A stretch of 64,000 nt of DNA from Camelimonas lactis (GCF_004342915.1 NZ_SLWL01000002.1:283807-347806), one strand, 5' to 3'; positions 19,447 to 29,327 are shown, counted from the first letter of the stretch. Notes: generated from the letters alone by a model not told the origin. Made by a program: numbers and translations.

Positions 19447-20115
19447 TCAGTCGTGCCGGGGCAGCGGGCCTTCCATCAGGCTGGCCACCAGCGGGGCCAG
19501 CGCCGTCTGGCGGCGACGTTTCAGGCGCTCGGCGGAAATGATGGCGATCAGCGCGTTGTAGCTCTCATCCAGGTCCTCATTGACCAGGACGTAATCATAG
19601 GCGTCCCAATGGGCGATCTCGTCGCGGGCGGCGGCGAGACGGGCGTCGATGACTTCTTTGGCGTCCTCGGCGCGACGCACCAGGCGATTGCGCAATTCGA
19701 CCATGGACGGCGGCAGGATGAAAACGGTCACCACGTCGTCCGGCATTTTCCCGACCACCTGGTCAGCGCCCTGCCAGTCGATATCGAAGACCATGTCGTG
19801 GCCTGCGGCGAGGCTTTTCTCCACGGCCCCGCGCGGCGTGCCGTAGAAATTGCCATGCACCTCGGCCCACTCCAGATAGTCGCCGCGATCGCGGCCAAGC
19901 TCGAATTCCTCGCGGCTAATGAAGTGATAGTCCTGGCCGGCGATCTCCGACGGCCGCCGCGCCCGCGTCGTGACCGACACGGACATGCGCATCTGCAATT
20001 CGTGCCGCTGCAACAGCCGGCGCGTCAGGGTCGATTTTCCGGCCCCGGACGGCGAGGACAGGATCAGAACGAAACCACGCCGGGTCACGGGCGCGTCGGG
20101 GATGTTGGCTTTCAT
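19447..20115 (-). CDS. gmk: Guanylate kinase
   Basis: Gmk phosphorylates GMP to GDP. The 222-residue protein has a short N-terminal extension, then the P-loop SSPSGAGKSTL (about residues 20-30), the GMP-binding SVTTRARRPSE and GQDYHFISREEF segments, and YGTPRGAVE. It follows yicC by 6 bases on the same strand, a widespread pairing; it also supplies nucleotides for the ppGpp pathway, whose enzyme gene rsh is elsewhere in this window. Confidence 0.97.
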   Translation of the reverse strand: MKANIPDAPVTRRGFVLILSSPSGAGKSTLTRRLLQRHELQMRMSVSVTTRARRPSEIAGQDYHFISREEFELGRDRGDYLEWAEVHGNFYGTPRGAVEKSLAAGHDMVFDIDWQGADQVVGKMPDDVVTVFILPPSMVELRNRLVRRAEDAKEVIDARLAAARDEIAHWDAYDYVLVNEDLDESYNALIAIISAERLKRRRQTALAPLVASLMEGPLPRHD

Positions 20116-20121
20116 GGGGCG

Positions 20122-21003
20122 TTACTCGACGTTCTGAACCTGCTCGCGGAATTGCTCGACCACGGTTTTCAGGTCAAGCCCAACCGCGGAAAGGCTGGCG
20201 TCATTGGCCTTGGCGCACAGGGTGTTGGCCTCGCGGCCCAGTTCCTGGGCCAGAAAATCCAGTCGCCGGCCAACCGCGCCGCCTTCATCCAGCAAGGCCC
20301 GCGCCGCCGCCACATGGGCGTGCAGGCGGTCGATTTCCTCGCGGATGTCGGCGCGGCTGGCCAGCAACACCGCCTCCTGGTGCAGGCGCTGGGGGTCCAG
20401 CGCCACCGAACCGCCGGTCAGCAGGGCGATCTGGTCGTGGATGCGGCGACGGATTGCTTCCGGCTGGCGGGCCGGCGACGCCTCCGCCTTGACGGTCAGC
20501 GCGGCGATGCGGTCGATATGGCCGCGCAGCACGGCTTCCAGCGCCGCGCCCTCGCCGGCGCGGGCGGCGACCATCGCCTTCACCGCAGCGCCGGCCGTGG
20601 CGGCGATCGCGGCGAACGCCTCCTCGTCCGGCGCGCTGTCGGCGTCGACGCTCTCCACAACGCCGCGAACGCCCAGCACCGCGTCGAGGGTCAGGGGCGC
20701 CATGTCCGCCGGCCGCTCAAGATCACGAAAGGCGTCAATCACCATGCGCGCCACTTCCAGGTTGACGCGAACCCCGGCGGCGGCGGCGGCGCTGGCGACG
20801 GTGAGCGACACATGGCAGGCGCCGCGCCGCACGGCCCTGGCAAGCGACTGGCGCATCGCCTCGCCGCTGCGGTCATAGCCGGGCGGCGTGCGCAGGCGGA
20901 TATCCAGGCTGCGCCCGTTGACGCTTCTGATCTCCCACGCCCAGGAGAGCGCCCCGTGCGCACCCTCGGCCCTGGCGAAACCGGTCATGCTGGCGATGGC
21001 CAT
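20122..21003 (-). CDS. yicC: YicC family endoribonuclease-like protein
   Basis: A 293-residue soluble protein starting MAIASMTGFARAEG, the invariant N-terminus of the YicC family; the ATG at 21003 is preferred to one three codons upstream. Typical segments include WEIRSVNGRSLDIRLR and, at the C-terminus, LDFLAQELGREANTLCAK, with EQFREQVQNVE at the very end. YicC proteins are reported as metal-dependent endoribonucleases affecting small-RNA turnover and stationary phase. It sits between mltG and gmk. Confidence 0.94.
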   Translation of the reverse strand: MAIASMTGFARAEGAHGALSWAWEIRSVNGRSLDIRLRTPPGYDRSGEAMRQSLARAVRRGACHVSLTVASAAAAAGVRVNLEVARMVIDAFRDLERPADMAPLTLDAVLGVRGVVESVDADSAPDEEAFAAIAATAGAAVKAMVAARAGEGAALEAVLRGHIDRIAALTVKAEASPARQPEAIRRRIHDQIALLTGGSVALDPQRLHQEAVLLASRADIREEIDRLHAHVAAARALLDEGGAVGRRLDFLAQELGREANTLCAKANDASLSAVGLDLKTVVEQFREQVQNVE

Positions 21004-21249
21004 ACCGCACACGCTCCTGCTGTTCGTTTGCCACGGCGCCTGGCGCGCCTTTCCGGCGGAACCGGGTCCCGGCGGGTCAAAACATCATAAAATCAAAACA
21101 GACCGGCGCCCGCTTCAATGAACGAACGCCGCCTTTCTCCCGTCTCCTGGCGGAAACGGGTCGCAATCCCGCGCCCAGGCCCCCATGAAACGCCGCCGCG
21201 CCATCCAGGGGACGGCGCGGCCAGCGGGAACCATGCGGGTGAAACAGCG

Positions 21250-22587
21250 TCACCGGACCTTTGGCACAACCTGCGGGGAATTCAGGTCATAGGTCTTGTT
21301 GAGCAGCGGGTCCTTGTCCGTGCCCTCTGAAGCGTCGAAGGCGCGGGGACGGCCGCCGGGCGACTGGGGGGCCTCCGCCGTCGGGTCCGCGCCGCCGGGA
21401 GCGCCGCCAGCCTCGCCCTCCGCCGGTTTGCCCTCCGCCGGTTTGCCCGCAGCGTCGTCCTGGGCCTTCCGGCTGCTTTCGATCTGGCGCAGGCGGCTGA
21501 CGCCGCGATTGTGCTGGTCCAGCGTCTCGGAGAACGTGTGGCCGCCCGTCCCGTCAGCCACGAAATACAGATCGCGGGTGCGCGAGGGATTGGCCACCGC
21601 CTCCAGCGCGGCGCGCCCGGGATTGGCGATGGGGCCCGGCGGCAGGCCGTTGATGGTGTAGGTATTGTAGGGCGTCGGCGTGGTGATGTCGGCCCGCGAC
21701 AGCGGCCGGCCCAGCGCGCCCTTGCCGCCGACGATGCCATAGACGATCGTCGGATCGGACTGCAGGCGCATGCCCTTCTGCAACCGGTTGATGAACACGC
21801 CGGCCACCCGGGTGCGCTCGTCCGCCCGGCCGGTTTCCTTCTCGACGATCGAGGCCATGGTCACCAGTTCCTCGGGCGTCTTCAGCGGCAGGTCCGGCGC
21901 GCGGCGGGCCCAGACTTCCGCCAGCACCCGCCGGCCGTCCTGACGCATGCGGTCGAGGATCTGCTGGCGCGAGGCGCCGCGCGAGATGCGGTAGGTTTCC
22001 GGCAACAGGGCGCCTTCCGGCGGGATTTCGGTGATCTCGCCCGTGAGCAGGTCGGCGTCGCGGAGACGGGCGACAATCTGCTCGCTGGTCAGCCCTTCGG
22101 GCACGGTGAAGTTGTGCAGCACGGTCTTGCCGCTGACCAGCGTGTCCATGACCTCGCGCAGGCTGGCGCCCTTGCGGAACAGGTATTCGCCGGCTTTCAC
22201 GTCGTCATTGGCGCCGGACACATAGACGCCGGCCAGGAACAGGGTCGGCTGGGAAATGACGCCTTCGCGCTGGAGCGAATCGGCGACGGCCCGCGCCCCG
22301 CCCTTGACCATGACCACCTTGTCCGCGGACAGCGGCCCGGGGGCGTTGAACTCGCTTTTGAGCACATAAACCGTGCCGCCAACCGCCAGGGCGCCCACCA
22401 CGATCGCGGTGAGGAAATTGCTCATGCTATTAACGAAGCCGCCCCGTTCGCGCCGCCGGCGCGGCGGCGGCGGCGGCACAACCTCCGGCTTGATCGCCTC
22501 GGTCGGACTTTTCAGCGAACGGACCCGCGCCCCTTTCTCCGGGGCCGGGTTTGCCTTGCCAATGGACGTCCTGTTGTTGTCGCTCAT
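21250..22587 (-). CDS. mltG: Endolytic murein transglycosylase MltG
   Basis: MltG cuts nascent glycan strands at the inner membrane and sets glycan length. The ATG at 22587 gives 445 residues; a TTG five codons upstream is also possible. There is a basic, proline-rich cytosolic N-terminus (PPPPPRRRRERGG), one membrane segment (FLTAIVVGALAVGGTVYVL), a LysM-like region, and the YceG catalytic domain with the MASIVEKETGR motif holding the catalytic glutamate, RLQSDPTIVYG and YNTYTINGLPPGPIANPG. The C-terminal 90 residues are low-complexity with a repeated KPAEG unit and are unlike the family core. Confidence 0.95.
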   Translation of the reverse strand: MSDNNRTSIGKANPAPEKGARVRSLKSPTEAIKPEVVPPPPPRRRRERGGFVNSMSNFLTAIVVGALAVGGTVYVLKSEFNAPGPLSADKVVMVKGGARAVADSLQREGVISQPTLFLAGVYVSGANDDVKAGEYLFRKGASLREVMDTLVSGKTVLHNFTVPEGLTSEQIVARLRDADLLTGEITEIPPEGALLPETYRISRGASRQQILDRMRQDGRRVLAEVWARRAPDLPLKTPEELVTMASIVEKETGRADERTRVAGVFINRLQKGMRLQSDPTIVYGIVGGKGALGRPLSRADITTPTPYNTYTINGLPPGPIANPGRAALEAVANPSRTRDLYFVADGTGGHTFSETLDQHNRGVSRLRQIESSRKAQDDAAGKPAEGKPAEGEAGGAPGGADPTAEAPQSPGGRPRAFDASEGTDKDPLLNKTYDLNSPQVVPKVR

Positions 22588-22930
22588 CCCTGGTCCGTTC
22601 AAATCCGCTCCTGCTCACATACCCGCCCAGGCGTGACCTGGGCCATCATCGGGGGTTGGGAAACCCACAGGGCCAGCAGACATGTGACGGGAGCATCAGA
22701 TGGCGCCAGCGGCGCGCCAGGGCGGGCGAATCGCCCGCCTGACGTCCTGCTCGCGGAAGATTACCACTCCGCCAGCGGCCGCGCGCGCAGCCCCTCCGCA
22801 TTGGCCGCCGGGGAACAGCCGGACGCCGGCGCATCCAGCTTTATCGCAGCTCCCGGAGGCCGCGAAACTGGCGCGGAGCATGAACGCCGAATGCGACGAA
22901 AACGCGCCGGCGCGACGAAACAGACGCGGG
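22588..22930. other. Intergenic region between fabF and mltG
   Basis: 343 bases between two minus-strand genes. No credible gene and no clear terminator after fabF; a short hairpin (CCCAGG/CCTGGG, about 22626-22642) lies upstream of mltG. Confidence 0.5.
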
Positions 22931-24202
22931 TCAGGCCGCGAAGCGACGGAAGATCACCGACGCGTTGGTGCCGCCAAAGCCGAAGGAGTTCGACAGGGCC
23001 ACATTCACATCACGCTGGCGCGCCACATGGGGCGTCAGGTCAATCGTCGTTTCAACCGACGGATTGTCGAGGTTGAGCGTGGGCGGCACGATCTGGTCGC
23101 GGATCGCCAGGATGGCGAAGATTGATTCCACGGCGCCGGCGGCGCCCAGCAGGTGGCCGATCGACGACTTGGTCGACGACATCGAGATCTTGCCGGCCGA
23201 ATTGCCCAGCAGCCGCTCAACCGCGCGCAGCTCGATCTCGTCGCCCAGCGGCGTCGAGGTGCCGTGCGCGTTGACGTAATCGATATCGGAGACGGAAATG
23301 CCGGCGCGCTTCAGCGCCGCCTGCATGCAGCGGTAGGCGCCGTCGCCATCTTCCGCCGGCGAGGTGATGTGGTGAGCGTCGCCGGAAAGACCGTAGCCAA
23401 TGATTTCGCCATAGATCCTGGCGCCCCGCGCTTTCGCGTGCTCAAGCTCTTCCAGGATGACGACGCCGGCGCCCTCGCCCATGACGAAGCCGTCACGGTC
23501 CTTGTCATAGGGGCGCGAGGCGCGGGTGGGGTCGTCGTTGAAATTTGTGGACAGCGCCCGGCAGGCCGCGAAACCGGCGATCGACAGGCGGTTCAGCGGC
23601 GATTCCGTGCCGCCGGCGACCATGACGTCGGCGTCGCCCAGCGCCACGAGGCGGGCGGCGTCGCCAATGGCGTGCGCGCCCGTCGAGCAGGCGGTCACCA
23701 CCGAATGGTTCGGGCCCTTCAGGCCATGCCGGATGGAGACGTAGCCGGACGCCAGATTGATCAGGCGGCCCGGAATGAAGAACGGCGACAGCCGGCGCGG
23801 GCCCTTCTCGTTGAGAATGGTCGACGCCTCATAAATGCCGCCGACGCCGCCTATGCCTGAGCCGATCAGCACGCCGGTGGCGTTTTGATCGTCGGCGTCT
23901 TTCGGCTCCCAGCCCGCGTCTTCGAGGGCCTGCTGGGCCGCCGCCATGGCGTAGACGATAAAGGGATCGACCTTGCGCTGGTCCTTCGGATCCATCCACT
24001 GGTCGGGATTGAAAGTTCCGCCGGAGCCATCGCCCAGCGGAATCTGGCAGGCAATGCGACAGGCGATATCGGAGACGTCGAACGTCGTGATGGCGCTGGC
24101 GCCGCTTTTGCCGGCGAGCACATTGCTCCAGGTTGCCTCAACATTGCCCCCAAGCGGGGTCACCATGCCAAGCCCTGTGACAACAACCCGTCTCATTGTC
24201 AT
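22931..24202 (-). CDS. fabF: Beta-ketoacyl-ACP synthase II
   Basis: FabF condenses malonyl-ACP with acyl-ACP in type II fatty acid elongation. The 423-residue product (start ATG 24202; a second ATG two codons on is equally good) begins MTMRRVVVTGLGMVTPLG. The catalytic triad is visible: Cys in TACSTGAHAIG, His in NAHGTSTPLGD, and His in SIGHLLGAAGAV. It lies 269 bases downstream of acpP on the same strand, in the usual fabD-fabG-acpP-fabF order. Confidence 0.97.
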   Translation of the reverse strand: MTMRRVVVTGLGMVTPLGGNVEATWSNVLAGKSGASAITTFDVSDIACRIACQIPLGDGSGGTFNPDQWMDPKDQRKVDPFIVYAMAAAQQALEDAGWEPKDADDQNATGVLIGSGIGGVGGIYEASTILNEKGPRRLSPFFIPGRLINLASGYVSIRHGLKGPNHSVVTACSTGAHAIGDAARLVALGDADVMVAGGTESPLNRLSIAGFAACRALSTNFNDDPTRASRPYDKDRDGFVMGEGAGVVILEELEHAKARGARIYGEIIGYGLSGDAHHITSPAEDGDGAYRCMQAALKRAGISVSDIDYVNAHGTSTPLGDEIELRAVERLLGNSAGKISMSSTKSSIGHLLGAAGAVESIFAILAIRDQIVPPTLNLDNPSVETTIDLTPHVARQRDVNVALSNSFGFGGTNASVIFRRFAA

Positions 24203-24471
24203 GCCGTTCTGTCCCGGAGCCGGCTGCATGGGGCGGGATGAAAAAAGTCATCGCCACGCGCATGCAAGGGGCGCCTGTTAAAAGCATTGATACTTTGGGC
24301 GCGCCCTGCCTTTTACCCAGCAATCCGTGCAAAAAACAGAACGTGTCCAACGCGGTCAGTCATGTTTCGAGGGCCAGAAGGCCCCCGAAATGCGCGGCTG
24401 CCCTCCACGGGCGGCGCGGCGGCGCGCCAGCCCGGGAACAGCGGCCGGTAATGTCAGGAACTGACGCAGGC

Positions 24472-24708
24472 TCAGGCCGCGTTCTTTTCCAGGAACTTGA
24501 TCGCGTCGCCGACCGTCACGATGGTCTCGGCGGCGTCGTCCGGGATCTCGACGTTGAACTCTTCCTCGAACGCCATCACCAGTTCGACCGTGTCGAGGCT
24601 GTCGGCGCCGAGATCGTCAATGAAGTTGGCGTTGTCCACGACCTTGTCGGCTTCCACGCCGAGATGTTCGACAACGATCTTCTTAACGCGTTCAGCGATG
24701 TCACTCAT
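24472..24708 (-). CDS. acpP: Acyl carrier protein
   Basis: The 78-residue acidic carrier of acyl chains in fatty acid synthesis. It has the phosphopantetheine site [15 protein letters not shown] with the modified serine at about residue 37. A well-formed promoter is seen upstream at 24797-24825, consistent with the high and independent expression expected of this gene within the fab cluster. Confidence 0.99.
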   Translation of the reverse strand: MSDIAERVKKIVVEHLGVEADKVVDNANFIDDLGADSLDTVELVMAFEEEFNVEIPDDAAETIVTVGDAIKFLEKNAA

Positions 24709-25084
24709 CGTTCGGTCCTCGTTTCATTTTGCAGATGGCGTATGGCCGCCCGATTTTCGAGTTGCCTGGTTCGGAAGCCATGGCCAGTTCGCGCCGTTAA
24801 TCGTCGGATCAATCCTGCCCGTCAAGGCGCCTTGTCCATTGCTAGTGCAAGCCTGCTTTTGCCTGTCGCGTCAAGTACCCTCGCGGCAGGCCGGCCCTGT
24901 TAACACACCGGAAACCGCCTGACGAGGGGCGGCCCGGCGCTTTCCAGAGGCGTGGACGCCGGGTTGCGACGCCCGGCGGAGGGACCGGATTCACAGCCCG
25001 GCCCCAGTCCGAATCATGAAGGCGACCAGCAGGCGACGCCGCCGGATCGCGTCCGCCAGCCCTGGCGGCGCCTGCCGCCGCCGG
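24709..25084. other. Intergenic region between fabG and acpP
   Basis: 376 bases holding the candidate acpP promoter (24797-24825) and a roughly 50-base leader. No gene is supported in it. Confidence 0.6.
24797..24825 (-). promoter_or_regulatory. Candidate sigma70-type promoter of acpP
   Basis: On the minus strand TTGACG (24820-24825) and GATTAA (24797-24802) are 17 bases apart, about 90 bases upstream of the acpP ATG. Confidence 0.5.
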
Positions 25085-25822
25085 TCAGATCATCGCCATG
25101 CCGCCGTTAACGTGCAGGGTCTGGCCGGTGACGTAGGCCGCCTCTGTCGAAGCGAGATAGGCCACCGCCGCGGCCACGTCGCCGCCCTCGCCCAGCCGCC
25201 CGGCGGGGACGTTCGCCAGAATGGCCTCACGCTGCCTGTCGTTGAGCGCGTCTGTCATTGGCGAGGTGATGAAGCCGGGGGCCACGCAATTCACCGTGAT
25301 GTTACGGCTGGCCACCTCGGCCGCGAGCGCCTTGGTCATGCCCACGAGGCCGGCCTTGGAGGCGGCGTAATTGCCCTGGCCCGGGTTGCCCGTGGTCCCG
25401 ACAACCGAGCCGATGTTGATGATGCGGCCGAAACGGCGGCGCATCATCCCTTTGGTGGCGGCGCGCATCAGACGGAACGAGGCGGTGAGATTGACGGCGA
25501 TCACCGCGTCCCATTCCTCGTCCTTCATGCGCATGAACAGATTATCGCGGGTCACGCCGGCGTTGTTGACGAGGATGTCGAGGCCGCCGAGGGCGGCTTC
25601 CGCCGCCGGAACCAGCGCTTCCACAGATTCGGCGCTCGACAGGTCGGCGGGAACCACATGGGCGCGCCCGCCCAGTTCGGCGGCCAGCGCCTCCAGCGCC
25701 TCGCGGCGGGTGCCGGACAACGCCACATCGGCGCCCTGGGCGTGCAGGGCGCGGGCGATCGCCCCGCCAATGCCGCCGCTCGCGCCCGTAACAAGCGCCT
25801 TGCGGCCAGTCAGATCAAACAT
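25085..25822 (-). CDS. fabG: 3-oxoacyl-ACP reductase
   Basis: FabG reduces 3-oxoacyl-ACP with NADPH in the fatty acid cycle. The 245-residue short-chain dehydrogenase starts at ATG 25822 after a GGAG site (MFDLTGRKALVTG); the frame is open further upstream. It has the cofactor loop GASGGIGGAIA, NNAGVTRDN, the catalytic Ser in IGSVVGTTG, Tyr/Lys in YAASKAG, and the C-terminal YVTGQTLHVNGGMAMI. It lies between fabD and acpP. Confidence 0.97.
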   Translation of the reverse strand: MFDLTGRKALVTGASGGIGGAIARALHAQGADVALSGTRREALEALAAELGGRAHVVPADLSSAESVEALVPAAEAALGGLDILVNNAGVTRDNLFMRMKDEEWDAVIAVNLTASFRLMRAATKGMMRRRFGRIINIGSVVGTTGNPGQGNYAASKAGLVGMTKALAAEVASRNITVNCVAPGFITSPMTDALNDRQREAILANVPAGRLGEGGDVAAAVAYLASTEAAYVTGQTLHVNGGMAMI

Positions 25823-25946
25823 GCATATCTCCATTTGGCGGCGGCGCCATGCTTGAGCGTTACATTCACACTTCAGAACATGGCGCTGAAATAGCGGCAA
25901 AAACCGGAATCGTTGACGGCGCAACCACGGCGGGCCAGCGCGCCTG

Positions 25947-26891
25947 TCAGCCCCTGGCGGCCACGAACGCCTTCACGTCATCCGCCGAGCCAACCGCCAC
26001 GCCCTTGCCGTTGCTGGCGATGCGCTTCACGAGGCCGGTCAGCACCTTGCCGGCGCCCACCTCATAAAAGGTCTCAACGCCCTGGTCCGCCATCCAGGCC
26101 ACGCATTCGCGCCAGCGAACCGTGCCGGTGACCTGCTTCACCAGATTGGCGCGGATGGCGTCGGGGTCGGTTTCCGCCTGAGCGGTGACGTTGGCGACCA
26201 GCGGCGCCAGCGGCGCGGAGATGGTCACCTGCGCCAGCGCTTCAGCCATGGCCTCGGCGGCCGGCTGCATCAGGGCGCAATGGAAGGGAGCGGAGACAGG
26301 CAGCAGCATGGCGCGCTTCGCCCCACGCTCCTGGGCGATCGGCAGGGCGCGCTCCACGGCGGCGCGGGCGCCGGAGATCACTACTTGGCCGCCGCCATTG
26401 TCATTGGCGGCCGAGCAGACCTCGCCCTGGGCGGCCTCGCGCGCCACGGCGTCGGCCGCGTCGAACTCCAGACCGATCAACGCCGCCATGGCGCCATGGC
26501 CAACAGGCACGGCCTTCTGCATGGCGTCGCCGCGAATGCGCAGCAGGCGGGCCGTATCGGCGAGGGTCAGGCTGCGGGCGGCGGCCAGAGCGGAATATTC
26601 GCCCAGCGAATGGCCAGCGACGAAGGCGGCCTCCTTCGCCAGATCCAGCCCGGCTTCCGTCTCCAGCGCCCGAATCGCCGCCATGCTCACCGCCATCAGG
26701 GCCGGCTGGGCGTTGGCGGTCAGGGTCAGCTCATCGAGGGGCCCTTCCCACATCAGCTGGGACAGATGCTGGCCAAGCGCGTCGTCGACCTCGGCGAACA
26801 CCTCGCGCGCGGCCGCGAAATTGTCCGCCAGGGATTTGCCCATGCCGACAGCCTGGCTGCCCTGTCCGGGGAAGGTGAAAGCTGGTTTCAT
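25947..26891 (-). CDS. fabD: Malonyl-CoA:ACP transacylase
   Basis: FabD loads malonyl groups onto ACP. The 314-residue product starts MKPAFTFPGQGSQ at ATG 26891 with GGAA just upstream; an in-frame ATG five codons earlier is possible. Catalytic Ser is in GHSLGEYSALAAA, the arginine in LLRIRGDAMQKA and the His in VSAPFHCALM. It is the first gene of the minus-strand fab cluster and is divergent from rpoZ, 270 bases away. Confidence 0.97.
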   Translation of the reverse strand: MKPAFTFPGQGSQAVGMGKSLADNFAAAREVFAEVDDALGQHLSQLMWEGPLDELTLTANAQPALMAVSMAAIRALETEAGLDLAKEAAFVAGHSLGEYSALAAARSLTLADTARLLRIRGDAMQKAVPVGHGAMAALIGLEFDAADAVAREAAQGEVCSAANDNGGGQVVISGARAAVERALPIAQERGAKRAMLLPVSAPFHCALMQPAAEAMAEALAQVTISAPLAPLVANVTAQAETDPDAIRANLVKQVTGTVRWRECVAWMADQGVETFYEVGAGKVLTGLVKRIASNGKGVAVGSADDVKAFVAARG

Positions 26892-26936
26892 CGTGTTTCC
26901 ATCCATGCTGCGACGACTGTAATGCATCATGACCAG

Positions 26937-26974
26937 GGCGCGCCGGCGGGAAAAGCGCGCGCCGGCGGGGAAAA
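26937..26974. repeat. Two near-copies of a GC-rich unit
   Basis: GCGCGCCGGCGGGAAAA is followed by GCGCGCCGGCGGGGAAAA with two extra bases between, in the fabD-rpoZ divergent region upstream of fabD. Confidence 0.55.
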
Positions 26975-27088
26975 CCATGGAGCGCCTGCATGATGGCCGG
27001 CGTTTCCACGCCATGGTTCGCTGCGGCGGGCAGTGGCGCCGACCTGGCGGCCTGTCAAGTCGCGGGCGCGCGGGCGGGCCGGAAAAGC

Positions 27089-27117
27089 TTGCGCCAGCGG
27101 ACGCCAACGTGTATCTG
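27089..27117 (+). promoter_or_regulatory. Candidate promoter of rpoZ
   Basis: TTGCGC (27089-27094) and TATCTG (27112-27117) are 17 bases apart, 44 bases before the rpoZ ATG. A strong GAAGGGAG ribosome site follows. Confidence 0.4.
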
Positions 27118-27160
27118 AACCTGATTCCGCACCATTCAGATCCTTTGAAGGGAGCCCTTA

Positions 27161-27559
27161 ATGGCTCGCGTCACCGTCGAAGACTGCATCGACAAGGTTG
27201 ATAACCGTTTCGAACTGGTCCTGCTGGCCGGCTATCGCGCCCGCATGATCTCGTCCGGCGCGCCGCTGACCGTGGATCGCGATCGCGATAAAAACCCGGT
27301 CGTCGCCCTGCGTGAGATCGCCGACGAGACGATTTCCGTGGACGACCTCAAGGAAGACCTCATCCACTCCATGCAGAAGCATGTGGAAGTGGACGAGCCG
27401 GAAGAGGACGCCGTGCCGAGCCGCGCCTCCATCGGCTCCTCGGTCAGCGCCCGCAACGACGACGATCTCCAGGAATTCGATCGCATGAGCGAGGAAGACC
27501 TGCTGCGTGGTCTGGACGGCCTGGTGCCGCCGGCGCAGACCGACGACGACGAAGGCTGA
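27161..27559 (+). CDS. rpoZ: DNA-directed RNA polymerase subunit omega
   Basis: Omega helps assemble RNA polymerase and forms part of one ppGpp-binding site. The 132-residue protein starts [20 protein letters not shown] after a GAAGGGAG site and has the conserved [10 protein letters not shown] and [11 protein letters not shown] segments; the acidic C-terminal tail is typical of Hyphomicrobiales. In related genomes rsh (relA/spoT) is often close downstream, but here a terminator and about 27 kb of other genes intervene. Confidence 0.97.
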   Translation: MARVTVEDCIDKVDNRFELVLLAGYRARMISSGAPLTVDRDRDKNPVVALREIADETISVDDLKEDLIHSMQKHVEVDEPEEDAVPSRASIGSSVSARNDDDLQEFDRMSEEDLLRGLDGLVPPAQTDDDEG

Positions 27560-27590
27560 GCCTGGCGCCAGCCTGCTACAGATCGCAAGA

Positions 27591-27617
27591 AAGCCTGGCC
27601 AGCCGCCGGGCTTTTTT
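27591..27617 (+). terminator. Rho-independent terminator of rpoZ
   Basis: A stem AAGCCTGG / CCGGGCTT with a short loop is followed by six T (27612-27617), 31 bases after the rpoZ stop. Confidence 0.85.
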
Positions 27618-27739
27618 GTTGCCCGCGACAGGCCCCCGGCGCCCGGAGCCGGGCGCGCGCCTGGCCGCGGCGCCCTGCCCCGGCCCGGTTAACCGGTCGT
27701 TCCCACGCCCCGGGGACAGATGTCCAGGGGCGCGAAGCG

Positions 27740-29029
27740 TCAAAGTCTTTCCGGCGGGTCAACCCCGAACCTGGACTGGATGGCGACGATGACCGGCTCG
27801 AGCGCCGAGGCGACAATGCCGGCCGCGAAACCATTGTTGTACAGGTTGAGGCCACCATGGACGACGCCGACGCTGAGAGCGGCGGATGAGTGCAGAAAAC
27901 CGGCGACAATGCCCCAATGCCAGCCAAAGCGGCCGGCGATGGGGGCCAGCGTCGTGCCGAACAGCGCCGCGAGCACAATGGACGGATCGGCGGCGTTCCA
28001 GGGCTTGGCCAGCGAGCCGATGAACACCCCCGCCATCACCGGGATGAAGTTGCGCGGATGCTTGCCGAAGGCGGCGAAGCCAACGATTGACAGGATGGCG
28101 CCGATCACCGGCCCGTTCAGGTCGCCGCCGACAAGCAGGACATAGGCCATGCCGATGAAGCCGCTGACGCCCATGTTCACGAAGGTCGGCCCCGCCCCGA
28201 CCAGTGAAATGAAATCGCTGGGGGTGCGGCCGTCGAGGGCGAAAAGGTCTTTCATTTTCGCCAGCGCGCGCCGGTCGACCAGAAGACCAAGGCCAATCAG
28301 GCTGGCGAACAGCACGCAGAGAAAACCGCCGAGCAAGGCGTTGTTGCCGCTGGTCCAGATGAACACCGGCTCGGGAATGAAGCCGTAGGACTGATAGAGC
28401 GCCACGACGATCGTGCCGATGATGCCGGCCGTGAAGCCCATGTTGTAAAGCGTGAACCCGTCATGGGCCCGGAACAGCTGCGCGGCGGCCGGCGGCAGGA
28501 CGAAGCCCATCAGCACCCCGGCGCCCAGCGCCAGCGGCAGGGACTGGTGGATGGGCATCAGGGAACTGAAGAGAATCTCGGAAAACACGGGCGCCAGGGC
28601 GCAACCGAAGAACGCGGTGTTGATATGCCGCGAGAATGGCTCCCGCCTGAAGCGGCAGTACAGCCAGACCCCGCCGACAATGGGCCAGATGTTCAGGAGG
28701 TTCTTGCCGAACAGGGCGAACCCGAGAATCAGCATCAGACAGGCGATGGCCCCACCGCCAATGGCGACGCCTGATACGCGATATATCCCCGCCACAACCA
28801 GGGTCAGCAACCCGGCGTTGACGCAGGCCGCCCCAATGCCGCCCACGCCCATGTAATCGGTGATCAGCGTGTCGCGGACAAAGAGGATCTTGCCGAGCCC
28901 GAGAAAAACCTCCCGGGGTCCCGATACGGCGAAACCAAAAACGATAAAGATCGCGGCGAGCCCGCACACAACCAGCAGCAACGCTCCATCCGGCAGGCTT
29001 CTTTCAGGAGCCGCCCCAGCCTCCGTCAT
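27740..29029 (-). CDS. Polytopic membrane protein, DUF1576-like
   Basis: A 429-residue integral membrane protein with about twelve hydrophobic segments. Two regions resemble each other: FTLYNMGFTAGIIGTIV (near residue 193) and LNLYNNGFAAGIVASAL (near 400), and FGKNLLNIWPIVGGVWL and FGKHPRNFIPVMAGVFI, so it looks like an internal duplication. This pattern fits the DUF1576 family of bacterial membrane proteins, whose function is unknown; the family name is recalled, not searched. It begins MTEAGAAPERSLPDG after a GGAG-rich leader. It stands alone at the left edge of the accessory region, divergent from the small lipoprotein gene. Confidence 0.85.
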   Translation of the reverse strand: MTEAGAAPERSLPDGALLLVVCGLAAIFIVFGFAVSGPREVFLGLGKILFVRDTLITDYMGVGGIGAACVNAGLLTLVVAGIYRVSGVAIGGGAIACLMLILGFALFGKNLLNIWPIVGGVWLYCRFRREPFSRHINTAFFGCALAPVFSEILFSSLMPIHQSLPLALGAGVLMGFVLPPAAAQLFRAHDGFTLYNMGFTAGIIGTIVVALYQSYGFIPEPVFIWTSGNNALLGGFLCVLFASLIGLGLLVDRRALAKMKDLFALDGRTPSDFISLVGAGPTFVNMGVSGFIGMAYVLLVGGDLNGPVIGAILSIVGFAAFGKHPRNFIPVMAGVFIGSLAKPWNAADPSIVLAALFGTTLAPIAGRFGWHWGIVAGFLHSSAALSVGVVHGGLNLYNNGFAAGIVASALEPVIVAIQSRFGVDPPERL

Positions 29030-29230
29030 CCGGACCCTCCCGTTATGGCGCCCCCGCCGGCGCCCTTGCGCCTGACGCCGCTCGCCATCGGCGGCTTCGT
29101 CATGGCGCGCCGCGCGCGCCCTGCTACTTCGGGCCCAGCTCCTGCTCCCGCTCTCCTGCGTCGCCGGTCGCGGGTCACCAGTTTCTGTGGGCGGACGTCA
29201 CACCACACAAATTGGGGATCAGCTGAACAA

Positions 29231-29259
29231 TTGGCCTTTCACACGACCGCCAGTATGGC
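29231..29259 (+). promoter_or_regulatory. Candidate promoter of the glycine-zipper lipoprotein gene
   Basis: TTGGCC (29231-29236) and TATGGC (29254-29259) are 17 bases apart, about 70 bases before the ATG at 29328. Confidence 0.35.
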
Positions 29260-29327
29260 AGATACTTCATTTGATGTCTGGCGCTGAACAGTCATCTGTT
29301 CATCCATATTCAGTGAAGGGGATTGTC

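Noticed and set aside
22590..22625. GTTCAAATCC, resembling a tRNA T-arm
   Set aside because: The flanks do not pair as a T stem, no acceptor or anticodon arm is found, and it overlaps the mltG start.
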